From contig NZ_PYMB01000001.1 in assembly GCF_003026455.1 (NCBI RefSeq), positions 1,364,001 to 1,428,000 on the forward strand: a DNA stretch of 64,000 nucleotides, given 5' to 3'. This document shows positions 1 to 8,537 of the stretch, piece by piece; the first letter of the stretch is position 1, and every line of letters starts with the position of its first letter. Origin of the DNA: Photobacterium rosenbergii (GTDB taxonomy: Bacteria > Pseudomonadota > Gammaproteobacteria > Enterobacterales > Vibrionaceae). The translations under genes and the position numbers were made by a program. The notes below the pieces were generated by a model. It made no database searches and was not told the origin of the DNA. It saw nothing but the letters and a program-made list of their open reading frames with translations.

Positions 1-53
1 GCTGCCATCAGCACCGCCATCCCCTTAACTAATTTAGAGTATTTGAAATCCAT
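1..53 (-). CDS. 5' end of an exported protein, cut by window edge
   Basis: On the - strand an ATG (complement of 51-53) opens a frame that stays open to the window edge and encodes MDFKYSKLVKGMAVLMAA, which has the basic-then-hydrophobic look of a signal peptide start. Only about 17 codons are visible, so the product cannot be named. A purine-rich AAAAGG lies about 15 bases upstream, a poor distance for a ribosome site. A GAAACGTTT-type operator (179-193) sits about 125 bases upstream, the same distance as in front of the neighbouring porin gene, which supports a real promoter and gene here. Confidence 0.45.
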   Translation of the reverse strand, partial: MDFKYSKLVKGMAVLMA

Positions 54-178
54 AGGAAGAAGAAAACCTTTTATTTATCATGAACTAACATCAGGCATTG
101 ACGTCCAGCAAAGATTTCCCGGTCAACCATTGGCTAAGGACAACAATCAATGTATGCGTGATGAGTGAACACTTGCAA

Positions 179-193
179 TATAAACGTTTCAAC
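179..193 (-). promoter_or_regulatory. GAAACGTTT operator, copy 1
   Basis: Reads GTTGAAACGTTTATA on the - strand. It shares its core with sites at 1617, 2036, 7041, 36309, 40986, 41293 and 56804. It lies about 125 bases upstream of the ATG of the gene at the left edge. A half-palindromic, CG-centred site of this kind is typical of LacI-family regulators; one is encoded at 35211-36197. Confidence 0.65.
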
Positions 194-480
194 AGCCTCA
201 TTCAAACCACGATTTCATTTTTGTGAAGCACATAAAACTATGTAATCAAGACAAAAAAGGAAACAAGCAGTTAGAGGGAGAAAAAATCCAGTTAAATTGC
301 GAAGTACGCAAATAGAGAGTGAGTGTCAGAAACAATTAGAAATGTATTTTACGAGCAAAGATCAACTCGTGACAATATTGCAAAGTTTAAAAGCCAATAA
401 TATTGGACAAGTAAAATATCGCTATTTCAATGTGAGGTCATAACAAGGATTTATAATTCACGCTTATAATAGATATAAAT
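194..480. other. AT-rich intergenic region
   Basis: Between the left-edge gene and the porin terminator I see no convincing reading frame, RNA gene or repeat. The stretch is AT-rich and probably carries the promoter of the left-edge gene near the operator at 179-193. Confidence 0.5.
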
Positions 481-505
481 AAAAAGGAGGTTTCCCTCCT
501 TTTTA
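481..505 (-). terminator. Rho-independent terminator of the porin gene
   Basis: Perfect inverted repeat AAAAAGGAGG / CCTCCTTTTT with a four-base loop. It lies about ten bases past the stop codon of the porin gene, and its T-run is on the - strand side. Confidence 0.85.
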
Positions 506-515
506 TTATTTAAAA

Positions 516-1490
516 TTAGATAGTAATATTTAGACCGACACGAACTTGCATTTCTTGCTTGTCGCCACCACTGTAGTCAGGTGCGTGAGCCGGTGAATGG
601 CGTTGGTTATCACCGTATTGGAAGTTTGCAACTACACGTAAGTTATTATTTATTCGCTTGTTGTTATTGACGTTTACCCTAACATAGTCGTAACCATTCC
701 AGTACCTACCACTTTCTTCACGGCCAATAACGGTATTGAGTTCTGTGGTAATTCCATAGTAGTGGTTGAAACGCACAAACGGCTTCACATTGTAGTTTTT
801 ACGACGGAATTCATAGTCAGAATTGTCGGTTGTACCGTTGTATGACAGGCTAGCACCATAGTTGATTTGACGACTCTGGCGATATACATAGTTCACATCT
901 GCAGAGTAGGCTTGCCAGTTGTCATTATCTCTATTTTCCGTTCTGTCATAGCGTTCACGCCACTTAAACTGGTAATCAGCAGTGGTTGAGATAAAGTGCT
1001 GGCCATAGGTTAACTGTACACCAGGCTTTAGCTTAAGCTCTTGGGTGGCAGTGCCTTGTGCCTCTACTTGACGGATGTATACAGGTTCGGCAAACCAACT
1101 AAAACGAGGGCTTACCCACTGCTCATAGCGAGGAGCGAGAGTAAAACTCACACGTCCGTCATTGCTATAACCATTCGCACCTTTAACATCTACCCAAGAT
1201 TCAGATAATACGTGGCGGAATCTGAAGTTTTCATTAATTCGGGTAGAACCATCTAAATATACAAGTCGATACGAAGAGCGTTTAGGTGCATTATCAAAAA
1301 CAGTCTCGTTATAAACTAGACCGGTAAAAAAGTTTGTTCTTCTCTGGTTTGGACTTGAATCTGAACGAACCTGAATTGTATCGACGTCACCGTCCATATC
1401 AATCTGGAATGAACTAGAATCCGGTTGGGAAGCCATCGCGCCACCAGAAAGCATTATTGTCCCTATGCTTAACATCAATTTTTTATTCAT
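516..1490 (-). CDS. Outer-membrane beta-barrel porin, KdgM-like
   Basis: Predicted 324-residue outer-membrane beta-barrel that probably lets acidic or sulfated oligosaccharides cross the outer membrane. I start it at the internal ATG (1488-1490) because a clean signal peptide follows it (MNKKLMLSIGTIMLSGGAMA, cleavage before SQ). The longer frame upstream adds about 41 residues that look like leader DNA. The mature part is rich in alternating aromatic and polar residues with many Tyr, Arg and Asn, and has a strand-like C-terminus (VRVGLNITI). The overall style is that of oligogalacturonate-type (KdgM) porins, but it is longer than KdgM itself, so the family is tentative. It is a single gene with its own terminator. 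An operator at 1617-1631 lies 126 bases upstream, linking it to the sulfatase locus. Confidence 0.6.
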   Translation of the reverse strand: MNKKLMLSIGTIMLSGGAMASQPDSSSFQIDMDGDVDTIQVRSDSSPNQRRTNFFTGLVYNETVFDNAPKRSSYRLVYLDGSTRINENFRFRHVLSESWVDVKGANGYSNDGRVSFTLAPRYEQWVSPRFSWFAEPVYIRQVEAQGTATQELKLKPGVQLTYGQHFISTTADYQFKWRERYDRTENRDNDNWQAYSADVNYVYRQSRQINYGASLSYNGTTDNSDYEFRRKNYNVKPFVRFNHYYGITTELNTVIGREESGRYWNGYDYVRVNVNNNKRINNNLRVVANFQYGDNQRHSPAHAPDYSGGDKQEMQVRVGLNITI

Positions 1491-1616
1491 TGTAACCCTG
1501 CTCTCACGTATCGGATAAATTATAACTCGCTTTAATTTCGTAATAGATGACTGGGGAGTGGTAATAAGTAACAAAAAATATCTTAATCTGGCAGTCATCG
1601 ATTTGATACGCACAAA

Positions 1617-1631
1617 GATAAACGTTTCGAC
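1617..1631 (-). promoter_or_regulatory. GAAACGTTT operator, copy 2
   Basis: GTCGAAACGTTTATC on the - strand, 126 bases upstream of the porin start codon. It differs from copy 1 only at the third and last bases. Confidence 0.7.
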
Positions 1632-1991
1632 TAAGAAGTCAAAGAAAGCACTTATTTGCTAAACTAATATATAAACCCTTGGTTTGATTGAGATATTCAT
1701 AAAAAACATGAATTTTCATATTAATTCTAATTTTTCACAATATGAACCAAATCACATGCAATATCTTGCATTTATTTAATTTACACTTAAAAATCAATAG
1801 CTTATAGCATGTTAATTTTTAATGTATTTGTACGCAATTTGACACTTACCCTTAACAACCCATTAAAAGCAAACCACCGCTTTCAAGTTAAATAAACCAT
1901 CTTTAATTGATAGAAATAAGGCTTTAATTAGCGTCAGGTCACAAAATTAATTAAAAACCACCATAAATTTTTCTTGTTGAGGGGCTGATGA
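1632..1991. other. AT-rich divergent promoter region
   Basis: Divergent intergenic DNA between the porin (-) and the first sulfatase operon (+). It is strongly AT-rich with several T-tracts. I see no gene. Promoters for both directions presumably lie here and next to the operators. Confidence 0.5.
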
Positions 1992-2008
1992 TTGAACCGT
2001 TTAAATAA
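1992..2008 (+). promoter_or_regulatory. Degenerate operator-like site
   Basis: TTGAACCGTTTAAATAA resembles the GAAACGTTT operators with one core change (AACCG for AAACG). It lies 27 bases upstream of the stronger copy at 2036. It may be an auxiliary site or chance. Confidence 0.3.
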
Positions 2009-2035
2009 CTTATGTATGTTTCACTCAACATTTAA

Positions 2036-2050
2036 TTGAAACGTTTTTAT
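2036..2050 (+). promoter_or_regulatory. GAAACGTTT operator, copy 3
   Basis: TTGAAACGTTTTTAT, ending 28 bases before the ATG at 2079. At this distance a bound repressor would overlap the transcription start or block elongation. It controls the operon 2079-6882. Confidence 0.7.
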
Positions 2051-2078
2051 GAAACAGGTCTTCTTGGAGATTCCCGCT

Positions 2079-2420
2079 ATGAAAAAAATGATTGCTACCT
2101 GCTCTACTGCACTGCTAATGCTTATTTCAAGCCAGGCCCTTGCTTACAATGACCTATCTCCAAGAGATCAAAAGCGTATCTCTACCGAAGTCCACGAGAT
2201 GCAAGTGTTCTTGGAGCTTAGCCAAGGTGATGCAGACAAAATCAAACAGCTAAAGGCTGATATGGCAAAAGCTAATGTCAAGCTAATCCAAGAGCACGGA
2301 CGTGGTACTGATGCTTTCCGCGAAGCACGTAAGCCATATTGGAGGACTTACCAGTCAGGTTTGCACGACGTCATCAGCCGCGAAGACCTTCGTCGCTTCA
2401 ATGCCTCCAAGAAAGGCTAA
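2079..2420 (+). CDS. Small helical periplasmic protein, unknown family
   Basis: Predicted 113-residue exported protein. I chose the ATG at 2079, not the one 30 bases earlier: GGAG lies ten bases upstream, and the frame then opens with a standard signal peptide (MKKMIATCSTALLMLISSQALA, cleavage before YND). The mature part is about 90 residues, highly charged and predicted helical, with a long Lys/Glu/Asp-rich segment and an Arg-rich end (REDLRRFNASKKG). It loosely recalls small periplasmic Spy/CpxP-like proteins in size and helicity, but I do not see their LTxxQ motif, so I give no function. It is first in the operon with a glycan-binding-type lipoprotein and two sulfatases. Confidence 0.75.
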   Translation: MKKMIATCSTALLMLISSQALAYNDLSPRDQKRISTEVHEMQVFLELSQGDADKIKQLKADMAKANVKLIQEHGRGTDAFREARKPYWRTYQSGLHDVISREDLRRFNASKKG

Positions 2421-2463
2421 ACCTGATTAGATTCCCCAAAGATTTACATAAAGGTTCCCTACA

Positions 2464-3930
2464 ATGACTTATAAGAAATCCTCTCTAGCTTTATTGATTG
2501 CATCTACCGTCGCTTTGACAGGTTGTTTGGATGATAACTACGACTACAGCAGTGGTGGTGGCGGCAACTCTGGCACTGGTAGTAATAAACTGACAGCGCA
2601 AGTACCGCTATATCATGATGACCCTAAAACCCATACCAGCCCATATATTATGACAGCAGTTGATGTTAACGGTATGGAAGGTGATGTTGATGGCCAAGAG
2701 AATGCCTCGCTAGAAAACATCCAAGTCACTGGTAACTTCTTGGATGTAGAACCTCTGACTGTTGAAATCAGCGAAGATAAAGCATCGTTAATCTTTAAAG
2801 CTAACAAAGAATATGACATCACTGCAGCTAACAACAGTGCAGATGATCAAGGCGGTACTGTTCAGTTCTATGTTGAAACTAGCCACTATGAGATTGGTGA
2901 AGGCCCAGAGCGCAACAAAGTAATGCTAACCATGGGGAATGGCGAGCAAAGTTATGGCATCGATATTTCAAGTGCTATGGCGGCAGCTGCGGTAACTGAA
3001 ACAGGTACAGCTCAGTGGATCCGCGTACCTATGAGTTGCTTCATTGATCAAGGCCTTGATCTTACAACCGTTGACCACGCAATGGGTATAGAGAGCGAAG
3101 GCGCGATTGAGTATAAGATCAGCCAAGCACGTTTGGCTTCTAACTCAGTTCCTGAGGTCATTGGTACCAACAATATTCAAGGTTGTTTGAATAATAATAA
3201 CAGTGAAATCTTAACTGATAACATTACCGTTCTTAATAGAGATACTCGTACAGATGGTAACTGGGTTATCCAGGGTAAAACAGATGATGTTCGCATAATG
3301 CGTGGAACCTCAATTCAGCCAAACCCAGGCAGTTGGGAAAATGGTGGCAGTCATGAGGGAGCGATTCGATTCCGTGGAATTGAATATGACGAAAAATTTG
3401 ATACCAAACGTCGCAGCACATTAACCTTTGTCATTGATGGTGAGCTTGGTGATATGAACCAGCCACGACTTGATATGAGCCATTATTACGATAAAGGTGA
3501 ACTACAAATGGCGTTCTTCATTCCAGGAGGGACACCTATCCCAAGTGGAGACCTTAAGCTCGTCGTTTCAATGGATTCCCCTTCTGTTAATACTGGCGGT
3601 GAACCAACTCCTGGACTCCCAGCTGGCGGCTACGGTAACTCTGAAACGGTTAGCTACAACTTGACAGAAGCTGGTGTGACTGATGCAACTGTGCATCATG
3701 TAAGTATTCCACTACGCGAACTATTCACTAAAACTAACGCCAATACCGGTGCTGAAACTGTTTCACTCAACGCATTACAATACGTTGAAAAAATCGTAAC
3801 TCACATTGAGCAGACTGATGCTAATGGCGATGCTGACTTCTCTAATCTTGCAGGCTTCAAGTACGGACTTGCTGACATCAAAATTGTCATGAACCCATCC
3901 GATGATGAACCTGCTCCAGTCGCGAAATAA
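2464..3930 (+). CDS. Surface lipoprotein with ExoP-type glycan-binding modules
   Basis: 488-residue lipoprotein. The lipobox LTGC puts the lipidated Cys at residue 21, followed by a Gly/Ser-rich linker. Two similar beta-rich modules follow, at roughly 45-235 and 250-480. The first contains QWIRVPMSCF followed by a short strand and ISQARLAS, which resembles the C-terminal galactose-binding-like domain of ExoP-type exo-beta-glucanases. The second ends with a comparable VSIPLREL...LADIKIVM pattern. No catalytic domain is visible, so I infer a glycan-binding protein that holds polysaccharide at the cell surface, much like the surface glycan-binding proteins of other polysaccharide loci. It lies 43 bases after the small periplasmic gene and is separated from the sulfatases by a hairpin. 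Confidence 0.65.
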   Translation: MTYKKSSLALLIASTVALTGCLDDNYDYSSGGGGNSGTGSNKLTAQVPLYHDDPKTHTSPYIMTAVDVNGMEGDVDGQENASLENIQVTGNFLDVEPLTVEISEDKASLIFKANKEYDITAANNSADDQGGTVQFYVETSHYEIGEGPERNKVMLTMGNGEQSYGIDISSAMAAAAVTETGTAQWIRVPMSCFIDQGLDLTTVDHAMGIESEGAIEYKISQARLASNSVPEVIGTNNIQGCLNNNNSEILTDNITVLNRDTRTDGNWVIQGKTDDVRIMRGTSIQPNPGSWENGGSHEGAIRFRGIEYDEKFDTKRRSTLTFVIDGELGDMNQPRLDMSHYYDKGELQMAFFIPGGTPIPSGDLKLVVSMDSPSVNTGGEPTPGLPAGGYGNSETVSYNLTEAGVTDATVHHVSIPLRELFTKTNANTGAETVSLNALQYVEKIVTHIEQTDANGDADFSNLAGFKYGLADIKIVMNPSDDEPAPVAK

Positions 3931-3948
3931 CAACAAACAATAATCACC

Positions 3949-3975
3949 AACGGCCATTCCCAAATGGCCGTTTTC
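3949..3975 (+). terminator. Intra-operon hairpin / partial terminator
   Basis: AACGGCCATT / AATGGCCGTT with a four-base loop, followed by TTC. It lies between the lipoprotein and the first sulfatase. The short T-run suggests attenuation or transcript-end protection rather than a full stop, giving more lipoprotein than sulfatase. Confidence 0.6.
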
Positions 3976-4000
3976 TCATTTCGGTTAGGAAACCAATAAC

Positions 4001-5416
4001 ATGAACTCAGCTCTGAAAAAGCATGGGATCACGCTTGCTGTGGCAGCTGCTCTCAGTGGTCCGGCTTTAGCACAAGAAGCACCTACTACCCCACAACAAC
4101 CCAACGTACTGTTTATATTTGTCGACGACATCGGTTATGCCGACATGGGCTTTCAGAACCAAAGCCAAGATATTGTGACGCCACATATGGACAAAATTGC
4201 CGCTGAAGGTGCGATTTTTTCCGCTGGTTATGTCACGGCTTCTGTCTGCGGGCCATCACGTGCAGGCTTATTGACCGGCCGCTACCAGCAACGCTACGGC
4301 TACCATGACAACACGGCACCATTTATCAAAGAGCCTGGCATTGTTCAGGGCCTCGACCTGAATGCCAAAACTATCGGTAACTATTTCCAAGACGCAGGCT
4401 ATGTCACTGGTTTTATCGGCAAGTCTCATGATGGCGATGCCAAGGAATACTGGCCGCATAACCGTGGCTGGGACGAGTTCTACGGCTTTAACAATGGTGC
4501 CGCCGATTATTTTGTCAGTGGTTTTAATAACATGAATGCCGAAGAGAGAGCCTATTCCTCCATTCACCGAAACGATGAACTGGTCGAAGACTTTGACGGC
4601 TACCTAACGGATATCTTCGGCAATGAAGCGGTTGAGTTTATTGACCGCCACCATGACAAACCATTCTTCCTTTATGTGCCTCTTAATGCCTCCCACGGCC
4701 CAATGCAGGCAAAAGAAGAAGACTTGGAAAAATTTGCCTATATCGACGACGAACTGCGCCGCAAGATGGTCGCCATGACATACAACATGGACCTCAATAT
4801 CGGCAAGATGGTCGACAAGCTCGAAGAACATGACCTGATGGACAACACCATGATCATCTTCATGTCGGACAATGGCGGTAAACCAAACGGCAACGGCTCG
4901 TTCAATACCCCACTAAACGGTGCGAAGAACACCTATTGGGAAGGGGGTATCCGAGTACCGACAACTATCACCTGGCGTGGCACTATTCCGGCTAAGCAAG
5001 TGATTGACACTCCGATGATTTCCCTTGATATCTTGCCAACTACCCTGGCTATGGCCGGTATTGAACAACAAGAAGAGTGGCAACTGGAAGGTGAGAACTT
5101 ACTGCCGTTGCTAACCGGCGAAGTGACCGAAATGGATGATCGCTTCCTGTATTGGAAAACCATCAACAAGAGCGCCATTCGTGATAACGACTGGAAGCTG
5201 GTGATCCATAACACGCTGGTGAAACACCCGAAACCTGGGCTGTACAAAATTTCTGAAGATATCAGCGAAAGCAATGATCTTGCAGCCAAGCATCCGGAGC
5301 AAGTCGAGCGTCTGCTAGCTGCCTTCGAACGCTGGGACGCCGACAACCAAGAAGCTAAGTGGGGCTGGAACCGCAACCTGTTCCCACATGCCAATGGCTG
5401 GCGTGGCCGCAACTAG
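4001..5416 (+). CDS. Exported S1-family sulfatase (sulfatase 1)
   Basis: 471-residue formylglycine-dependent sulfatase that hydrolyses a sulfate ester, probably on a carbohydrate. The signal peptide ends around ALA-QEA (residue 25). Metal-binding Asp residues are in FVDDIGYAD (about 41-48). The CxPSR signature is CGPSR with Cys83, the residue converted to formylglycine, and MSDNGG lies in the second half. The usual GKWHxG segment reads GKSHDG here: Lys and His are kept, Trp is lost and an Asp gained. Sulfatase 2 reads GKHHDG, so the pair forms a distinct subgroup. AGGA lies upstream of the ATG at 4001. The next gene starts 44 bases downstream and is a close paralogue. I do not assign an S1 subfamily. 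Confidence 0.9.
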   Translation: MNSALKKHGITLAVAAALSGPALAQEAPTTPQQPNVLFIFVDDIGYADMGFQNQSQDIVTPHMDKIAAEGAIFSAGYVTASVCGPSRAGLLTGRYQQRYGYHDNTAPFIKEPGIVQGLDLNAKTIGNYFQDAGYVTGFIGKSHDGDAKEYWPHNRGWDEFYGFNNGAADYFVSGFNNMNAEERAYSSIHRNDELVEDFDGYLTDIFGNEAVEFIDRHHDKPFFLYVPLNASHGPMQAKEEDLEKFAYIDDELRRKMVAMTYNMDLNIGKMVDKLEEHDLMDNTMIIFMSDNGGKPNGNGSFNTPLNGAKNTYWEGGIRVPTTITWRGTIPAKQVIDTPMISLDILPTTLAMAGIEQQEEWQLEGENLLPLLTGEVTEMDDRFLYWKTINKSAIRDNDWKLVIHNTLVKHPKPGLYKISEDISESNDLAAKHPEQVERLLAAFERWDADNQEAKWGWNRNLFPHANGWRGRN

Positions 5417-5460
5417 TTCTCCGAACCTTAAAATTAAAATGAATAACGTGGATATTCACT

Positions 5461-6882
5461 ATGAAACACATAATGAAAAAAACCGCTCTTAGCATGACCG
5501 TTCTCGCAGCGCTGGGCAGTGGCGCTGCCGTGCAGGCTGAAACTCCTTCACAACCAAATGTGGTGATCCTTTTTGCCGATGATCTTGGTTATGCCGATGT
5601 GGGTTATCACAACTCGAGCCAAGATGTCGAAACTCCGAACATGGACCGCCTTGCCGCTAGTGGCGCAGCATTAACAGCAGGCTATGTTACCGCGCCGGTC
5701 TGTGGGCCATCTCGTGCAGGATTAACCTCTGGCCGTTACCAACAGCGCTTTGGTTTCCACAACAACACTGGGCCATTTGTCCGTGAAGAAGGGATCGTTC
5801 AGGGCACGCCAGATGAAATGCTGAACAATAACTTTGGTTACTACTTCCAGCAGGCTGGTTATGTCACCGGTATGGTCGGCAAGCACCATGACGGCAAACA
5901 ACGTAAATTCTGGCCCCACCACCGTGGTTTCGACGAGTTCTATGGCTTCAACAATGGTGCAGCTAACTACTTTGTAGGCCCACAGAACCAAGAGACAGCA
6001 GCACGCAAGCCGTTCTCTGTGATGTACCGCAATGACAAAGTCGACGATAACTTCGATGAGTACCTGACTGACCGCTTCGGCTCTGAAGCCATCAGCTTCA
6101 TCGAACGCCATAAAGACTCGCCGTTCTTCTTGTATGTTCCGTTCAATGGTGTTCATGGCCCGCTTCAAGCAACAGAAGAAGATCTTAAGCGATACGAGCA
6201 TATCGAGGATGAAAAGCGTCGCAAGCTGTTGGCAATGAATTACAATGTCGACCGCAATATTGGCCGTATTCTCGATACGCTGGAAGAAAATGACCTAACT
6301 GAAAATACCATTGTTTTCTTCCTGTCGGACAATGGCGGTAAGCCAAAAGGCAATGCATCTTACAACCTGCCACTTCGCGCCCAGAAAGGCACCTTGTGGG
6401 ATGGCGGGATCCGGATTCCGTTTGCTGTTTCTTGGCCGGGCACTATCCCTGCAGGACAGACTATCGAAGATCCAATCATTTCACTGGATATCCTGCCGAC
6501 GATGGCGGCTGCAGCTAATATCGAGGTTCAGGCAGAGTGGCAACTTGATGGTGTTAACCTACTGCCGCTACTAACTGGCGAAGAGAAAGAGCTAGAAAAC
6601 CGCTTCCTGTTCTGGAATACCAGCATGGCCGGCGCTATCCGTGACCACGACTGGAAATTGGTGATGCCAAATATCCGCAATAAACGTCCTCGCGTGCAGC
6701 TGTTCAATATCAGCAACGATATCTCCGAGTCGAAAGACTTGGCCAAAGAGCACCCAGAGCAAGTGAAACGCCTACAAGAGGCATGGAATGCTTGGGATGC
6801 CCAGAACGAAGATGCGATGTGGGGTTGGAACCGCAATATGTTCCCTGTCGAAACAAACTGGCGAAATCTAGATAGCCTTTAA
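5461..6882 (+). CDS. Exported S1-family sulfatase (sulfatase 2)
   Basis: 473-residue paralogue of the preceding sulfatase, with the same length and domain order. The signal peptide ends near VQA-ETP. Metal-site residues are in FADDLGYAD, the catalytic Cys is residue 81 in CGPSR, GKHHDG replaces GKWHxG, and LSDNGGK follows near residue 290. The two proteins share long identical stretches around the metal site and the C-terminus (WGWNRN near the end of both), pointing to tandem duplication with later specialisation. The ATG at 5461 has GTGGA upstream; an in-frame ATG four codons later is less well placed. It is the last gene of the operon and is followed by a strong terminator. Confidence 0.9.
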   Translation: MKHIMKKTALSMTVLAALGSGAAVQAETPSQPNVVILFADDLGYADVGYHNSSQDVETPNMDRLAASGAALTAGYVTAPVCGPSRAGLTSGRYQQRFGFHNNTGPFVREEGIVQGTPDEMLNNNFGYYFQQAGYVTGMVGKHHDGKQRKFWPHHRGFDEFYGFNNGAANYFVGPQNQETAARKPFSVMYRNDKVDDNFDEYLTDRFGSEAISFIERHKDSPFFLYVPFNGVHGPLQATEEDLKRYEHIEDEKRRKLLAMNYNVDRNIGRILDTLEENDLTENTIVFFLSDNGGKPKGNASYNLPLRAQKGTLWDGGIRIPFAVSWPGTIPAGQTIEDPIISLDILPTMAAAANIEVQAEWQLDGVNLLPLLTGEEKELENRFLFWNTSMAGAIRDHDWKLVMPNIRNKRPRVQLFNISNDISESKDLAKEHPEQVKRLQEAWNAWDAQNEDAMWGWNRNMFPVETNWRNLDSL

Positions 6883-6905
6883 TCGATACCCAATCCACCA
6901 AAGAC

Positions 6906-6934
6906 AAAGACAGCGCAATGCGCTGTCTTTTTTT
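6906..6934 (+). terminator. Rho-independent terminator of operon 2079-6882
   Basis: AAAGACAGCGC / GCGCTGTCTTT, three-base loop, then TTTT. A strong hairpin 24 bases past the sulfatase 2 stop codon. Confidence 0.9.
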
Positions 6935-7040
6935 ACCCGGTTTTATCATTTCGACTACATTCTAGATTCAGCTCACATTCCCAGGGATGTAAACCACGCA
7001 AAATTTGTGGCTCGATAGGCTTTGCGGTAATCTCAAACCA

Positions 7041-7057
7041 ATTCGAAACGTTTATAC
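7041..7057 (+). promoter_or_regulatory. GAAACGTTT operator, copy 4
   Basis: ATTCGAAACGTTTATAC, identical over 17 bases (18 with the next A) to the site at 56804-56820 in front of moxR. It lies 132 bases upstream of the sulfatase-maturase start and is the only such site seen ahead of the 14-kb operon. Confidence 0.75.
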
Positions 7058-7189
7058 AGAATAATAAATAAACGCTCTCAACTGGTAGTCAAATCATAGG
7101 TTGATGTTTCGCGTTCTAACCCTTGAAAAGATGCTAAGGCACGTTCTGGGTAAACCCTAAACCTATGCAAATAACGTGAAAGGTAAGCA

Positions 7190-8500
7190 ATGTCTACATT
7201 CAAACAATGCCATGTCATGGCGAAACCAAGCAGCTCAGTTTGTAACCTTGACTGCACCTACTGCTTTTACCTTGAGAAAGAAAACCTTTACCCTGAGCGA
7301 AAAAGCCGCTGGCAGATGTCAGAAGAGACGCTCGAGGCTTATGTTAAGCAATATATCGATGCAAACAGCGGTAGCGAAAGCATTGAGTTTTCATGGCAAG
7401 GCGGTGAGCCAACCCTAATGGGGCTCGACTTCTTCCGCAAGGCAGTGGAATTTCAGCACAAATACCAGCAGAACCACCGCATTACTAATGCCTTCCAAAC
7501 CAACGGTTTGTTGATTGATGATGAATGGTGTGAGTTCTTCAAACAGAACAACTTCCTTATTGGTATTTCCATTGACGGTCCAGCCCGCCTACACGACCAC
7601 TTCCGTGTAACACGTGCTGGCAAGGCTAGCCACGAAAAAGTCATGGCGGCCATCAGCAAGATGAAAAAACACGGTGTCGATTTCAACACCTTGACCGTAC
7701 TCAACAGTGAAAACGTCAAATATCCTGAAGAGGTTTACGACTTCCTGATCGGAATCGGTTCGACCTTCTTGCAGTTCATCCCAATCGTAGAGCGTGAAGC
7801 GAAGCAAGAAACCGAAGAAGGACTTTTCCTAGTCAGCCCTGAATACCAGGCCGAAGCAGACGTAACCGAGTGGTCAGTCCCTTCCCTAGCCTACGGCGAG
7901 TTCCTCAACCGTGTCTTCGACCGCTGGGTCAAGAAAGATGTCGGTCGTATCTTCGTTAATACCATTGATTCGACATTGGCAACATGGTGCAACGAGCCTT
8001 CCGGTATCTGTGTCCAGTCTGAAACCTGTGGCCATGCCTTTATTCTGGAATCAAACGGTGACATGTATAACTGTGACCACTTTGTTTACCCGGAGCACAA
8101 GCTAGGGAATATTCACAGCGACCCTATCCGCGATCTGAACCAGACCGACAAAGCAGTTAAGTTCGGTATGGATAAGAAAGACAAGCTCACCCTGCAATGC
8201 CGCCGTTGCCCTTACCGCATGCAATGCCATGGTGGTTGTCCTAAGCACCGCTTTGCCCGCTCAGAAGCTGGTCAGGAAGGCCATAGCTACTTCTGTGCCG
8301 GATACTATGCCTTCTTCAAACATACCGAGACTAAGATGAAGCAGATGCGCGACCTACTAATGCGCGGCCGCCCCGCTTCGGACATTATCTATCTCGACCT
8401 GCAGAAGAAGATGGTGGCAAACACCTTTACCGGTGGCCGTAACTCCCCTTGCCCATGCGGTAGCGGAAAGAAAGTTAAACGTTGCTGCCAGATTGTGTAA
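7190..8500 (+). CDS. Anaerobic-type sulfatase-maturating enzyme (radical SAM)
   Basis: 436-residue radical S-adenosylmethionine enzyme that converts the active-site Cys of sulfatases to formylglycine in the cytoplasm, before export. The radical-SAM cluster motif is CNLDCTYC with Cys18, 22 and 25. The C-terminal half has the Cys-rich SPASM pattern for two further iron-sulfur clusters (CVQSETCGH, YNCDHF, CRRCPYRMQCHGGC, FCAG). An extra SEC-C zinc motif closes the protein (PCPCGSGKKVKRCC, about 419-433). AAGG lies eight to ten bases before the ATG. All six sulfatases in the window have Cys (not Ser) at the modified position, which this enzyme type accepts. It leads the long operon, so maturation and sulfatase expression rise together. 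Confidence 0.93.
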   Translation: MSTFKQCHVMAKPSSSVCNLDCTYCFYLEKENLYPERKSRWQMSEETLEAYVKQYIDANSGSESIEFSWQGGEPTLMGLDFFRKAVEFQHKYQQNHRITNAFQTNGLLIDDEWCEFFKQNNFLIGISIDGPARLHDHFRVTRAGKASHEKVMAAISKMKKHGVDFNTLTVLNSENVKYPEEVYDFLIGIGSTFLQFIPIVEREAKQETEEGLFLVSPEYQAEADVTEWSVPSLAYGEFLNRVFDRWVKKDVGRIFVNTIDSTLATWCNEPSGICVQSETCGHAFILESNGDMYNCDHFVYPEHKLGNIHSDPIRDLNQTDKAVKFGMDKKDKLTLQCRRCPYRMQCHGGCPKHRFARSEAGQEGHSYFCAGYYAFFKHTETKMKQMRDLLMRGRPASDIIYLDLQKKMVANTFTGGRNSPCPCGSGKKVKRCCQIV

Positions 8501-8537
8501 GTCGGTAATCACTCACTCATAAACGAGCCTGTATTCA

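Noticed and set aside
1491..1613. N-terminal 41-codon extension of the porin frame
   Set aside because: It delays the obvious signal peptide and extends to the operator at 1617; it is leader DNA.
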